Part shown: piece after piece, positions 24,533 to 32,244 of the stretch
How positions within the stretch are numbered: position 1 is the first letter of the stretch
How the letters are laid out: every line of letters starts with the position of its first letter
Origin: Verrucomicrobiota bacterium
GTDB taxonomy: Bacteria; Verrucomicrobiota; Verrucomicrobiia; Methylacidiphilales; Verrucolacustridaceae
NCBI GenBank assembly: GCA_010028775.1
Contig: RHAF01000003.1
Location: 1 to 33,824 of the forward strand
Direction of reading: 5' to 3'
DNA length: 33,824 nt
Notes under the pieces: model-generated
Seen by the model: only the letters and a program-made list of their open reading frames with translations
Told to the model about the DNA's origin: nothing
Databases searched by the model: none
Translations under genes and position numbers: made by a program

Positions 24533-26992
24533 ATGGTCTTGCCACTGAAACCCGAACTCCTTGCCCCAGCCGGTGACTGGGAATGCCTCAAGGCAGCCGT
24601 TACCGCAGGGGCCGATGCCGTCTACTTCGGCCTCCCTGCCTTCAATGCCCGTCTCCGCGCAGAGAATTTTACAGAGCCCGACCTACCGCTTGTTATGGAA
24701 TACCTTCATGCCCGCGGTCGCCGCGGATATCTCACCCTCAATGTATTGATCTTCCCATCCGAACTAACCGAAGCCGAACGACTGCTTCGCTGGGCCGCAA
24801 AATCCAAGGTTGATGCCATCATCGTCCAAGACCTTGGCTTGGTGCGTTTGGCACGCGAAGTCTGTCCCGGAGTGGAAATCCATGCCTCCACCCAGATGAC
24901 CCTCACCTCCCCCGAGGGTGTTGCCTTTGCCCGTCGCCAAGGTGCTTCCCTGGCCGTTCTGGCTCGTGAACTCTCTCTCCGCGAACTTGCCAAGTTCCCG
25001 TCTGCAACTGAATCCTCCGGCCTTCCCCTCGAGGTTTTCGTCCATGGAGCTCTCTGCGTGGCCTACTCCGGGCAGTGTCTGACCAGTGAAGTCTTCGGTC
25101 GTCGTAGTGCGAACCGAGGGGAGTGCGCCCAAGCTTGCCGCCTCCCCTATCGTTTGGAGGTTGATGGAAAAACCAAAGATCTCGGCGATCGAGCCTACCT
25201 TTTATCCCCTCAAGATCTCGCCGGGGTGGATGAAATCCCTGAGCTGGTCAAATTGGGTCTTCATTCTTTCAAGATCGAGGGTCGACTCAAATCCACCGAC
25301 TACATCACGGCGGTCACCTCGGTCTACCGAAAGGCCATCGATCGCGCTTTAGCCAACCAACCTGCCCCGGCCTCCAAAGAGGATCAATACCGACTCGAAA
25401 TGACATTCAGTCGAGGCCTTTTCTCCGGTTGGTTTCATGGCGTGGACCATCAACAGCTCGTCCATGCTCGGTTTGGAAAAAAACGCGGTCCCCTGGCAGG
25501 ACGAATCATCCGCACCGGCCCAGACTGGATCGAACTGGATCAAATACGGACGCCCCTTCATCCCGGCGATGGAGTGGTCATTGATCGCGGTGCCGACACC
25601 GAGAAAGAACCGGGCGGGTTTCTTTTTGGCGTGAAGGGGAATCGACTCCTCTTCCGGCATGGTTCCCTACCTGCCAACACCGCCCGGGTGGGGGACCGCG
25701 TCTGGAAAACCAAGGATCCCCAGCTGGAGAGACAGCTGAAGACCGAAAGATCCAAGGAAGCCTCAATCCAAACCACTCCGCTACATCTTAAAGTTTCCGG
25801 TCAGCCGGATAGACCGCTCTATATCCATGCGACAGCATGGGATCAGGAAGCACTTCTCACTTCCGTCACGCCCCTGACTACGGCCAGGAACCGGCCTCTG
25901 ACCCCTGAATCCCTCCGGGATCAGTTTGGTCGACTGGGCGGGACAGTGTTTCACCTGGGCGACCTGGTTGTCGATCTTCCCCAGCCTGTGATTCTGGCTG
26001 TCTCAGAACTCAATCGCCTTCGGCGAGAACTCGTCACCCGCCTTACCCCCACAGCTGAGTTCCCCCGCATACCCAGTACCCCGAACCCCTCCCAAGAAAA
26101 GACCCTCCCGAACCTCCTTGCCCCAATATCCGCTCGTGCCAAAAGAAGAAAATCAACGGAACCGATCCAGGTCTCCGTCCTATGCCGCAATCCCGCCCAA
26201 GTTGAAGCCCTTCTATCGGAACCACCCGAACTTCTCTACCTCGACTTTGAGGATCTCCGCCGTTTTACCCCAACGGTTGAAATTATTCGGAAGCAGTCCA
26301 AGACCCCCGTCTATCTTGCCACTCCCCGAATCCAAAAAGCGGGAGAGACCGGATTTTTCCGACTGATCGAAAATGCCCGACCGGACGGTGTCCTTGTCCG
26401 AAACCTGGGAGCTCTCGACTACTTCCGTTCCGCCAAACTCCCCATGATTGGTGACTTCTCCTTGAACGTGGCCAATCCCCTCTCCGCCGACCTATTCAAA
26501 TTCGAAGGACTCCAATGGCTGACACCCAGCTACGACCTCGACATCGGGCAGATTATGGAGTTGCTCCGCATGGCCCCTCCTGAATGGTTTGAGCTCACCC
26601 TCCACCAACACATTCCCATGTTTCATATGGAGCACTGTGTCTTCGCCGCCTTTCTGTCCCAGGGCAAAGATCATCTCACCTGCGGTCGCCCCTGCGATCA
26701 CCATCGGATCGCGGTCCGTGACCGTGTGGGCGAGGCACACCCCGTCCGCGCTGATGTGGGTTGCCGAAATACCGTATTTAACGCCCGGCCCCAGTCAGGA
26801 ATTTCCCATCTGCCTAACCTGCTGGATGCGGGACTTCGAAGATTCCGGATTGAACTTCTCGATGAAACGCCGGAGGAATCAATAGGCCTGCTACATGCGT
26901 ACCGGGAGGCCATCGCGGGTCGCTCCGATCCCCGCCGCCTGGCCAAAGCCCTCGGCGCACGGGATCAGTTGGGAGTCCTGTCCTCTCGCTGA
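24533..26992 (+). CDS. U32 peptidase-family protein (RlhA/YhbU-like) with DUF3656-type C-terminus
   Basis: An 819-residue protein. The first ~290 residues match the U32 family: ELLAPAGDWECLKAAVTAGADAVYFGL, the barrel-like phrases VDAIIVQDLGLV and EIHASTQMTL, and the cysteine-rich signature HGALCVAYSGQC followed by RGECAQACRLPY. Family members such as RlhA and TrhP/TrhO-linked proteins are now tied to RNA hydroxylation and are thought to carry an iron-sulfur cluster, although they were first named collagenase-like peptidases. A long C-terminal part, with a second Cys-containing region (EHCVFAAFLSQGKDHLTCGRPC), corresponds to the long-form architecture with DUF3656. RNA modification is more likely than proteolysis, but the substrate cannot be told. 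Confidence 0.88.
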   Translation: MVLPLKPELLAPAGDWECLKAAVTAGADAVYFGLPAFNARLRAENFTEPDLPLVMEYLHARGRRGYLTLNVLIFPSELTEAERLLRWAAKSKVDAIIVQDLGLVRLAREVCPGVEIHASTQMTLTSPEGVAFARRQGASLAVLARELSLRELAKFPSATESSGLPLEVFVHGALCVAYSGQCLTSEVFGRRSANRGECAQACRLPYRLEVDGKTKDLGDRAYLLSPQDLAGVDEIPELVKLGLHSFKIEGRLKSTDYITAVTSVYRKAIDRALANQPAPASKEDQYRLEMTFSRGLFSGWFHGVDHQQLVHARFGKKRGPLAGRIIRTGPDWIELDQIRTPLHPGDGVVIDRGADTEKEPGGFLFGVKGNRLLFRHGSLPANTARVGDRVWKTKDPQLERQLKTERSKEASIQTTPLHLKVSGQPDRPLYIHATAWDQEALLTSVTPLTTARNRPLTPESLRDQFGRLGGTVFHLGDLVVDLPQPVILAVSELNRLRRELVTRLTPTAEFPRIPSTPNPSQEKTLPNLLAPISARAKRRKSTEPIQVSVLCRNPAQVEALLSEPPELLYLDFEDLRRFTPTVEIIRKQSKTPVYLATPRIQKAGETGFFRLIENARPDGVLVRNLGALDYFRSAKLPMIGDFSLNVANPLSADLFKFEGLQWLTPSYDLDIGQIMELLRMAPPEWFELTLHQHIPMFHMEHCVFAAFLSQGKDHLTCGRPCDHHRIAVRDRVGEAHPVRADVGCRNTVFNARPQSGISHLPNLLDAGLRRFRIELLDETPEESIGLLHAYREAIAGRSDPRRLAKALGARDQLGVLSSR

Positions 26993-26993
26993 A

Positions 26994-27025
26994 ATTCGTA
27001 AACGCTCATCTCAAGGCAAACGAAT
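26994..27025. repeat. Weak inverted repeat between convergent genes
   Basis: ATTCGT (26994-26999) and ACGAAT (27020-27025) are inverted copies around a 20-nt loop, right after the U32-family stop. It may help end transcription between two converging genes, but the stem is short and has no T-tract. Confidence 0.25.
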
Positions 27026-27055
27026 AAGGCTGAGGGAGATTTTAAGGTGCGGATC

Positions 27056-28513
27056 CTACTGCCCCTGCCCCCGGCTGAAGCCCGGCTTGCCGTCAAAATT
27101 GTAGAGATTTTCTACCTTCACCCATTCAACTCCCGCTTGCCTCACCCGGTTCAGAAGTCGCTCCAAAACCTCATGGGCAATGTAACCCGGCTTTTCCTCC
27201 GGCAACTGAAAGCGACAGCGGGTTTCATCCACTGTAAAGGTCTCCGCCATCCCCCCCGGCCAAACTTTCATTCCTCGGTTGGATAACATCTCCAGCTTCA
27301 ATCCGTCGGTGGCCATGGGTTGAAGCTTGGCGGCCAATTGATCCATCGTGCCATGGGGCCAGAACACAAAGACATCGGCTCCCACCAGCTCCCGTTTGGA
27401 GGTGTCACGCTTGTAGGGAGGCCTTGTGGTCAGCGGGCGGCTGGGAGCCTTGGAATAATCTACCGGCTTCAGTTTGGCAGGTTTCTGCCCGATCCGGGCC
27501 ACCACCGCGGCGGCAAATTCCTTGGTGCCCACTTTCTGTTTCGAAACGCCCTCGCGGAAAATGTCATAGGTGTGAACCCCGTCTTCGATCGTCTTAAGCC
27601 AAGCATTGTGGACGTTTTCCGCCACATCCGCCTGGCCGATGTGAACCAACATCTGCACGGCACCCAAGAACAATCCCGAAGGATTTGCCAGATTCTGCCC
27701 CGCGCGGCGCGGTGCGGACCCGTGGATCGCCTCAAACATCGCACAACCATCCCCGATGTTGGCCGAGCCGGCCAAACCCACCGACCCGGCGATCTGCGCC
27801 GCCACATCGGACAGGATGTCCCCATAAAGATTGGGCATGACGATGACATCAAAGACCTCGGGCGTGTCGGCCAATTTGGCCGCGCCGATATCGACGATCC
27901 AATGCTCTTTCTCAATATCGGCATACTCCGCCCCGATCTCATCAAACACCTTATGGAAGAGACCGTCCGTCATCTTCATGATGTTGTCCTTGGTGAAGCA
28001 GGTCACTTTTTTGCGGCCGTAGGCCCGGGCGTACTCAAAGGCATAGCGGACGATCTTTTCGCATCCCGGCCGTGAAATCAGCTTGAGGCACTGGGTCACG
28101 TCATACGTCCGGCGGTGTTCGATCCCGGAATAGGTGTCCTCCTCGTTTTCACGGACAATCACCACATCCATCTTGGGGTGCTTGGTCCGGATAAAAGGAT
28201 CGTAGCTTAAACAAGGGCGGATGTTGGCATAGAGGCCGAAAGCCTTCCGGGTGGTCACGTTCAGCGACTTGAATCCACCGCCCTGGGGAGTGGTGATCGG
28301 GGCCTTGAGGAAAACCTTGGTCCGGCGCAAAGACTCCCAGGCCGAAGGTTCGATACCTGCCGGATTTCCCCTCAGATAAACCTTCTCCCCGATCTCAATC
28401 TCCTCGATGTCCAACCGGGCGCCTCCCCCCTTCAAAATAGCCAATGTGGCTTCCATAATTTCCGGGCCAATACCGTCTCCGCGGGCAACCGTCACAGGGG
28501 TGTTTCTTGACAT
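27056..28513 (-). CDS. icd: Isocitrate dehydrogenase, C-terminally extended type (likely NADP-dependent)
   Basis: This 485-residue enzyme oxidises isocitrate to 2-oxoglutarate in the TCA cycle. Motifs: ARGDGIGPEIM, substrate loop LNVTTRKAFGLYANIRPC, VIVRENEEDTYSGIEH, the metal-binding Asp residues in YGDILSDVAAQIAGSVGLAGSANIG, and the coenzyme loop HGSAPRRAG. Two Arg in that loop suggest binding of the 2'-phosphate of NADP, an inference. The last ~150 residues form an extra domain (from about KRDTSKRELVGADVFVFWP) as in Thermus-type and Rickettsia-type enzymes. ATG at 28513 (MSRNTPVTVARGDGIG) is the better start than 28540. A TTGACG / AATCCT promoter pair lies just upstream; no ribosome binding site. 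Confidence 0.93.
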   Translation of the reverse strand: MSRNTPVTVARGDGIGPEIMEATLAILKGGGARLDIEEIEIGEKVYLRGNPAGIEPSAWESLRRTKVFLKAPITTPQGGGFKSLNVTTRKAFGLYANIRPCLSYDPFIRTKHPKMDVVIVRENEEDTYSGIEHRRTYDVTQCLKLISRPGCEKIVRYAFEYARAYGRKKVTCFTKDNIMKMTDGLFHKVFDEIGAEYADIEKEHWIVDIGAAKLADTPEVFDVIVMPNLYGDILSDVAAQIAGSVGLAGSANIGDGCAMFEAIHGSAPRRAGQNLANPSGLFLGAVQMLVHIGQADVAENVHNAWLKTIEDGVHTYDIFREGVSKQKVGTKEFAAAVVARIGQKPAKLKPVDYSKAPSRPLTTRPPYKRDTSKRELVGADVFVFWPHGTMDQLAAKLQPMATDGLKLEMLSNRGMKVWPGGMAETFTVDETRCRFQLPEEKPGYIAHEVLERLLNRVRQAGVEWVKVENLYNFDGKPGFSRGQGQ

Positions 28514-28522
28514 AAGCCGTAA

Positions 28523-28551
28523 AGGATTGCGGTTCAGCATCCCCCCGTCAA
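28523..28551 (-). promoter_or_regulatory. Putative icd promoter
   Basis: On the - strand TTGACG (28551-28546), 17-bp spacer, AATCCT (28528-28523), ending 9 nt before the ATG at 28513. The -35 matches five of six consensus bases. The expected start site would leave a leader of only a few bases. Confidence 0.42.
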
Positions 28552-28565
28552 CGCCTAACCCCCGC

Positions 28566-28594
28566 TTGAGCCATCCCCAAAGGAAAAGTAACCT
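28566..28594 (+). promoter_or_regulatory. Putative promoter of secreted caspase-like gene
   Basis: TTGAGC (28566-28571), 17-bp spacer, TAACCT (28589-28594), ending exactly 6 nt before the ATG at 28601. AAAGGAAAAG lies in the spacer, too far from the ATG to serve as a ribosome binding site. It stands back to back with the icd promoter. Confidence 0.45.
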
Positions 28595-28600
28595 CTCGCT

Positions 28601-29293
28601 ATGCGGTGGTTTACACTACTCCTTGCCTTGTGCTCCATGGGTTTGCCCCTTCAGGCCCATGACGTGGTTTTGATTTCCGGTGGTCCGGCCCTTCGCTCCT
28701 TTGAGAAGTTTAAGAAGGCCTCCCACGACAAGTACTGGGGCAACTTCATCGACTCCGCATTGACCCGTGCCGCCGAACTGAAAAAAGAACAACCCCGAGA
28801 GGACCAGATCGTCTGGCTTGTTTTTCGGCCCAGCTACACCAGTCGGTCCTCGGAGGACCAGCAGGACTACCTTAAAATCATCGAGGAACGCGGAGCTATG
28901 GTCGGCCTCACGCCGATCTACTTCGACAACAAGGACCAGCTCTTCACCCTCCTGCGGCGGGACGGATCCAGGGATAAACCAAAAATCTCCCGACTCGAGT
29001 ATTTCGGACACTCCAACAAAAAGTGCTGGATGTTCGACTATAGCAACCGTGTCGATGGTGGGGCGCTGGAACCCCTCGTTGTCCACGTCGACGATCTCGA
29101 AAAGATTTCCGGGTCGAGCTTCACCCCCAAAGCCGAATGCGTCAGTTATGGTTGTCATTCGGGCGAGGAATTTTCCCAGCGCTGGAGAATGGTGGTCGGA
29201 CGCCCCATGGTGGGGGCGGTCGGTAAAACCGACTACAGCGACGGCGGCATGCCCAAACTTTCCAACGGAAAAGAGGGATCATGGGTCTATTGA
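28601..29293 (+). CDS. Secreted protein of unknown function, possible caspase-like fold
   Basis: The 230-residue product has a signal peptide (MRWFTLLLALCSMGLPLQA, cleavage after residue 19) and a mature part of about 211 residues. I do not recognise a named family. Two motifs follow predicted beta-strands: LEYFGHSNKKC with His137 and CVSYGCHSGEEF with Cys185, and then RPMVGAVGKTDYS. A His in a GHS-type turn and a Cys in a later strand-end loop, followed by an Ala/Gly/Val strand, is the layout of clan CD (caspase, gingipain, CHAT) peptidases. This is an inference from motif order only; a non-enzymatic role is possible. The next secreted gene starts 13 nt before this one stops. Confidence 0.6.
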   Translation: MRWFTLLLALCSMGLPLQAHDVVLISGGPALRSFEKFKKASHDKYWGNFIDSALTRAAELKKEQPREDQIVWLVFRPSYTSRSSEDQQDYLKIIEERGAMVGLTPIYFDNKDQLFTLLRRDGSRDKPKISRLEYFGHSNKKCWMFDYSNRVDGGALEPLVVHVDDLEKISGSSFTPKAECVSYGCHSGEEFSQRWRMVVGRPMVGAVGKTDYSDGGMPKLSNGKEGSWVY

Positions 29294-29880
29294 TTCCCAT
29301 TGTCCTTGTTTTAATCTCCCCTTCCCTGGGATGGGCTCCGCCGCTTCCCTTGCGCACCTCACCGACCACCAGCCAGACAGAGACCCCTCCACCCGCCTCG
29401 GAAGAAGAACCCATTACGGCTACCGATGAGGAAATCCGCAAACCCCTGGAAGAAAAAGTGGCTCGAGCCACTCTCCCTGCGGCCCATACTCCGGCCAAAC
29501 ATGGCGAGACCGATGGGGAATCTTGGGTCGCCCAACGGACGATGGTGGAAGATTACTGCGGATGGGGGTGGATCAAAAAAGAAAAGGAATCCTGGCGGCA
29601 GGCCCGATGGATCGCCCTGGAGGGAACCCGGGAAGTCTGTCCGCTCCCCCACACCTATCTGCCCCGACCTGAAGACGACAAGAATTACCAATACAGGTTC
29701 TATGGCTCCTTTGCCCCCTACCGTGCATATGAACCTCAAGCCGATGTTTGGGTCGATGTATTCATCCTCAAGGGGTTTATGAGCCTGGGCCCGGCCAAGG
29801 AGGAGATACGCCGTAGCCCGCCAGCCCAGGCCAGCTCTGGTGTCAATCGCTTCGCCGAGAGGGGCGCCAACGTCAGGTAG
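29281..29880 (+). CDS. Secreted protein of unknown function, overlapping upstream gene
   Basis: A 199-residue protein with a short signal peptide ([17 protein letters not shown]) and a Pro/Thr/Glu-rich low-complexity stretch to about residue 75. After this comes a Trp- and Tyr-rich part ([42 protein letters not shown]). No family is recognised. The ATG at 29281 is preceded by GAGGG at Shine-Dalgarno distance and overlaps the end of the upstream secreted gene by 13 nt, so the two are probably translationally coupled and work in the same compartment. Two Cys residues in the mature part (YCGWGW and EVCPLPH) could form a disulfide. Confidence 0.65.
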   Translation: MGLLIPIVLVLISPSLGWAPPLPLRTSPTTSQTETPPPASEEEPITATDEEIRKPLEEKVARATLPAAHTPAKHGETDGESWVAQRTMVEDYCGWGWIKKEKESWRQARWIALEGTREVCPLPHTYLPRPEDDKNYQYRFYGSFAPYRAYEPQADVWVDVFILKGFMSLGPAKEEIRRSPPAQASSGVNRFAERGANVR

Positions 29881-29882
29881 CC

Positions 29883-29911
29883 TTGACCTCGGTCGACCTC
29901 TCGGGCATCCT
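29883..29911 (+). promoter_or_regulatory. Putative rpmG promoter
   Basis: TTGACC (29883-29888), 17-bp spacer, CATCCT (29906-29911), ending 6 nt before the rpmG ATG. The -35 box is strong and the -10 weak. The spacing matches the leaderless layout of several other genes here. It starts only 3 bp after the preceding stop codon. Confidence 0.42.
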
Positions 29912-29917
29912 TACCAC

Positions 29918-30082
29918 ATGCGCGAACAGATTATCTTGGAATGCACGGAAGCTCGGGCAGAGGGCAAACCCCCATCCCGCTACTTCGGCACCAAAAATAA
30001 AAAGCTCCAAAAAGACCGGATTGAGCTGAAAAAGTTCAATCCCTTCCTCAAGCGCTACACCGTCCACCGCGAGAAAAAATAA
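29918..30082 (+). CDS. rpmG: 50S ribosomal protein bL33
   Basis: A 54-residue basic protein starting [16 protein letters not shown] and ending [18 protein letters not shown], a close match to bL33 of the large ribosomal subunit. The ORF track lists it as the last part of an 80-residue ORF from 29840; the ATG at 29918 gives the correct family N-terminus. Only one Cys is present, so it is the form without the zinc-binding CxxC pairs. It stands alone here rather than beside rpmB, secE or nusG, and it converges on the ATP-grasp-like gene with just 15 bp between stops. Confidence 0.93.
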   Translation: MREQIILECTEARAEGKPPSRYFGTKNKKLQKDRIELKKFNPFLKRYTVHREKK

Positions 30083-30097
30083 TTTCCGTTCAGGGCT

Positions 30098-31366
30098 TTA
30101 AGGTGGCCCCAACTTCATCTCCACAGGAACCAGGACTGCGTCCTGCATTCCGTGGATCAGTTTTTTGTCCGTGGGACATAACGTGGCTAAGGCGCCCTTC
30201 ATCTCCACTCGATCCCCCGTGACGAGATAGTACGGACAAAGCCTCAACCGCCATTTCCCCTCCTCCACCTCCCCTTGCTCTTCATTCCAAACCGGGTGAA
30301 CCACCGAAGCAGGGTGAGCAAATCTTTGCAAAAGATTCGGTTGTTGAGCCCACTCGCGCAATGCGCGTCGCAACTCCTCAACCCACCGTTCCTTGGGATG
30401 ATCACTTCCGATCAAAACCCCCCGGGATCCCCAAGCGCGAGGGGAGAAACCACTGGTCTTAATGACCAAATCCCTGGCCCTCTGACTAAATCCCTCAAGC
30501 TCGCTCCAGGATTGGATTCCCAACTCGGGCAGGACTCCCTCGGGCGGTAGCTCCATCGGTCGCAACGGCCAAGCCCTTGGAACCAATGCTCTCAGTTCTT
30601 TAAAGAACCCTTCGCCGAGTTCTTTTTTCCACCACTCTTCCAGTGGTTTGATCCAAAAGATGGCCCACCACAACTTCTCTTCGAGATAGGCCTTGGGGGG
30701 CGCCTCCATCTTCACCCGCGAACTCCAACTGGAGCGAATTTCCCCAAGATTCATCCAGTCAAACATCTCAAAGAAGCGGAAGACTTTCTTTTCCCCTAGA
30801 CGATGGCCTTCCGCGGTTTTTACCCGACCCGATCCCAGCAACCACTCCCACTCCGGGCGATACTCCGACGCCTCCTGCGAGACCAGCACTTCCCCGGATT
30901 CACCCAGCACCTCGGTTACCATCCCCCTCATCCCGGTCTTTCCACCCACAACATCATACCCCAATCCTGAGTACTGCTCTTGGAGCCAAGCCGATAATCC
31001 AATACCCCCAGGGACTGAATCAATCTCTGTCAGGGCCCAGCCTTCGTTTGTACGAATCAAATCCGGCCGTAGCACCCTGGGAGTCGCCCCACGCTGCTCA
31101 CGGCCCAAGCGAACCACCTCCTCCGGCTTTCCCCCGTCGAGCCATTCCGAAATCCAGCCCGGTCCTTCCCCTTTGAAGCTGGCGCGATACATGCGGTCGG
31201 CAGCTTGCAGAAAGGAATGGAGACGCCTACCCAACCCATCCAAAAAACGCAGATCTTCGCCCCCGAGGACCAAGGGACGATCCGACCAACGCCAGCTTTT
31301 CCCCTGAAAGAGTCCCCCCGAGGGTAGATTCCTGGTGAGACTATCAACCCAATCCGAACTCTTCAT
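30098..31366 (-). CDS. Probable circularly permuted ATP-grasp-like protein, function unknown
   Basis: A 422-residue cytoplasmic protein with no named family that I can be sure of. Two segments recall ATP-grasp enzymes: RPDLIRTNEGWALTEIDSVPGG near residue 100, like the acidic metal-binding strand, and DLVIKTSGFSPRAWGSRGVLIG near residue 305, like the nucleotide-binding Lys and glycine loop. The acidic segment comes before the Lys segment, the reverse of ordinary ATP-grasp and as in circularly permuted members. The C-terminus (CPYYLVTGDRVEMKGALATLCP) seems conserved in character. The ATG at 31366 overlaps the pdxA stop (ATGA), so it is coupled to mfd-surA-pdxA. The ORF-track extension to 31480 lies within pdxA and is rejected. 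Peptide-ligase-like activity is a guess. Confidence 0.6.
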   Translation of the reverse strand: MKSSDWVDSLTRNLPSGGLFQGKSWRWSDRPLVLGGEDLRFLDGLGRRLHSFLQAADRMYRASFKGEGPGWISEWLDGGKPEEVVRLGREQRGATPRVLRPDLIRTNEGWALTEIDSVPGGIGLSAWLQEQYSGLGYDVVGGKTGMRGMVTEVLGESGEVLVSQEASEYRPEWEWLLGSGRVKTAEGHRLGEKKVFRFFEMFDWMNLGEIRSSWSSRVKMEAPPKAYLEEKLWWAIFWIKPLEEWWKKELGEGFFKELRALVPRAWPLRPMELPPEGVLPELGIQSWSELEGFSQRARDLVIKTSGFSPRAWGSRGVLIGSDHPKERWVEELRRALREWAQQPNLLQRFAHPASVVHPVWNEEQGEVEEGKWRLRLCPYYLVTGDRVEMKGALATLCPTDKKLIHGMQDAVLVPVEMKLGPP

Positions 31367-32244
31367 TTCGCAGGATTCTTGGCCAAGTGGTGGGCCAGGC
31401 GAATCGCGGCGATAAGACTGTCCGGTTTGGCCGATCCACGACCGGCGATGGAGAAAGCCGTTCCATGGTCCGGCGCACACCTCACCACGGGTAGACCGAC
31501 AGTCACATTCACGGTGGATTCAAAGTCCAGAAGTTTGGCCGGGATCAGACCTTGATCATGATAAAGTGCAACAACTCCATCGAATTCCCCTCGATAGGCC
31601 CGCCAGAAAACCGTGTCGGGGGATTCCGGTCCCGAGATGCGTAGCTTCGTTCTCTTCCTCAACTCCCTCACCGCCGGCATTACGATTTTCCTCTCCTCAA
31701 GGCCAAAAGCCCCGTTCTCCCCCGCATGCGGGTTCAGGCCACAAACGGCAATTCTGGGTTTTTTACATCCCATCCGCTTCAGCACACCGACCAAATGGAC
31801 GCCGGAGCGAATGATATCTTTTTGATTCAGCCTTAGGACCGCCTGTCGCAACGAAAGATGGGTGCTAACCAAGGCCACCCGCAAACGGGGACCGATCATC
31901 ATCATCGTGACCTCGTCCGCTTTCTTGCCGAAGGCTTTCGCATAGAACTCCGTCTGCCCAGGAAATGGGAAGCCGACACGGCGCAGCCATTCCTTGGATA
32001 CCGGACCATTCACCACCGCTGCCCACTGCTTCTGCTTGAGAAACCGGACGCTTTCCAGCAGGGATGTTTTTGCCGCGCGGGAACCGTCCAAAGTCGGTCT
32101 CCCGGGCCGAACCTTTCCTGTATTTCCGATGACCTCAACGGGAATAGAACCCGCTAGAACGCGAAGCGCCTTTCGAACAAGTTCCGGTCCCACACCGGCG
32201 GGCTCACCCCTGGTGACCCCTACAACCAACGGACCTCTTTTCAC
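31363..32244 (-). CDS. pdxA: 4-hydroxythreonine-4-phosphate dehydrogenase
   Basis: PdxA oxidises 4-phosphohydroxy-L-threonine in the DXP-dependent route to pyridoxal phosphate. The 293-residue protein shows GVTRGEPAGVGPEL, VNGPVSKEW, VSTHLSLRQA with a metal-ligand His, CGLNPHAGENG, LYHDQGLIPAKLL and PDHGTAFSIAG, all family hallmarks. The start is taken as GTG at 32244, which overlaps the surA stop as GTGA; the ORF-track start at 32289 would add an unconserved tail inside surA. surA-pdxA adjacency is also known from E. coli. PLP made by this route is needed by the aminotransferase and gcvP in this window. Confidence 0.95.
   Translation of the reverse strand: MKRGPLVVGVTRGEPAGVGPELVRKALRVLAGSIPVEVIGNTGKVRPGRPTLDGSRAAKTSLLESVRFLKQKQWAAVVNGPVSKEWLRRVGFPFPGQTEFYAKAFGKKADEVTMMMIGPRLRVALVSTHLSLRQAVLRLNQKDIIRSGVHLVGVLKRMGCKKPRIAVCGLNPHAGENGAFGLEERKIVMPAVRELRKRTKLRISGPESPDTVFWRAYRGEFDGVVALYHDQGLIPAKLLDFESTVNVTVGLPVVRCAPDHGTAFSIAGRGSAKPDSLIAAIRLAHHLAKNPAK

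Noticed and set aside
27320-28075. 251-aa ORF on the + strand
   Set aside because: Antisense shadow of isocitrate dehydrogenase; no family features.
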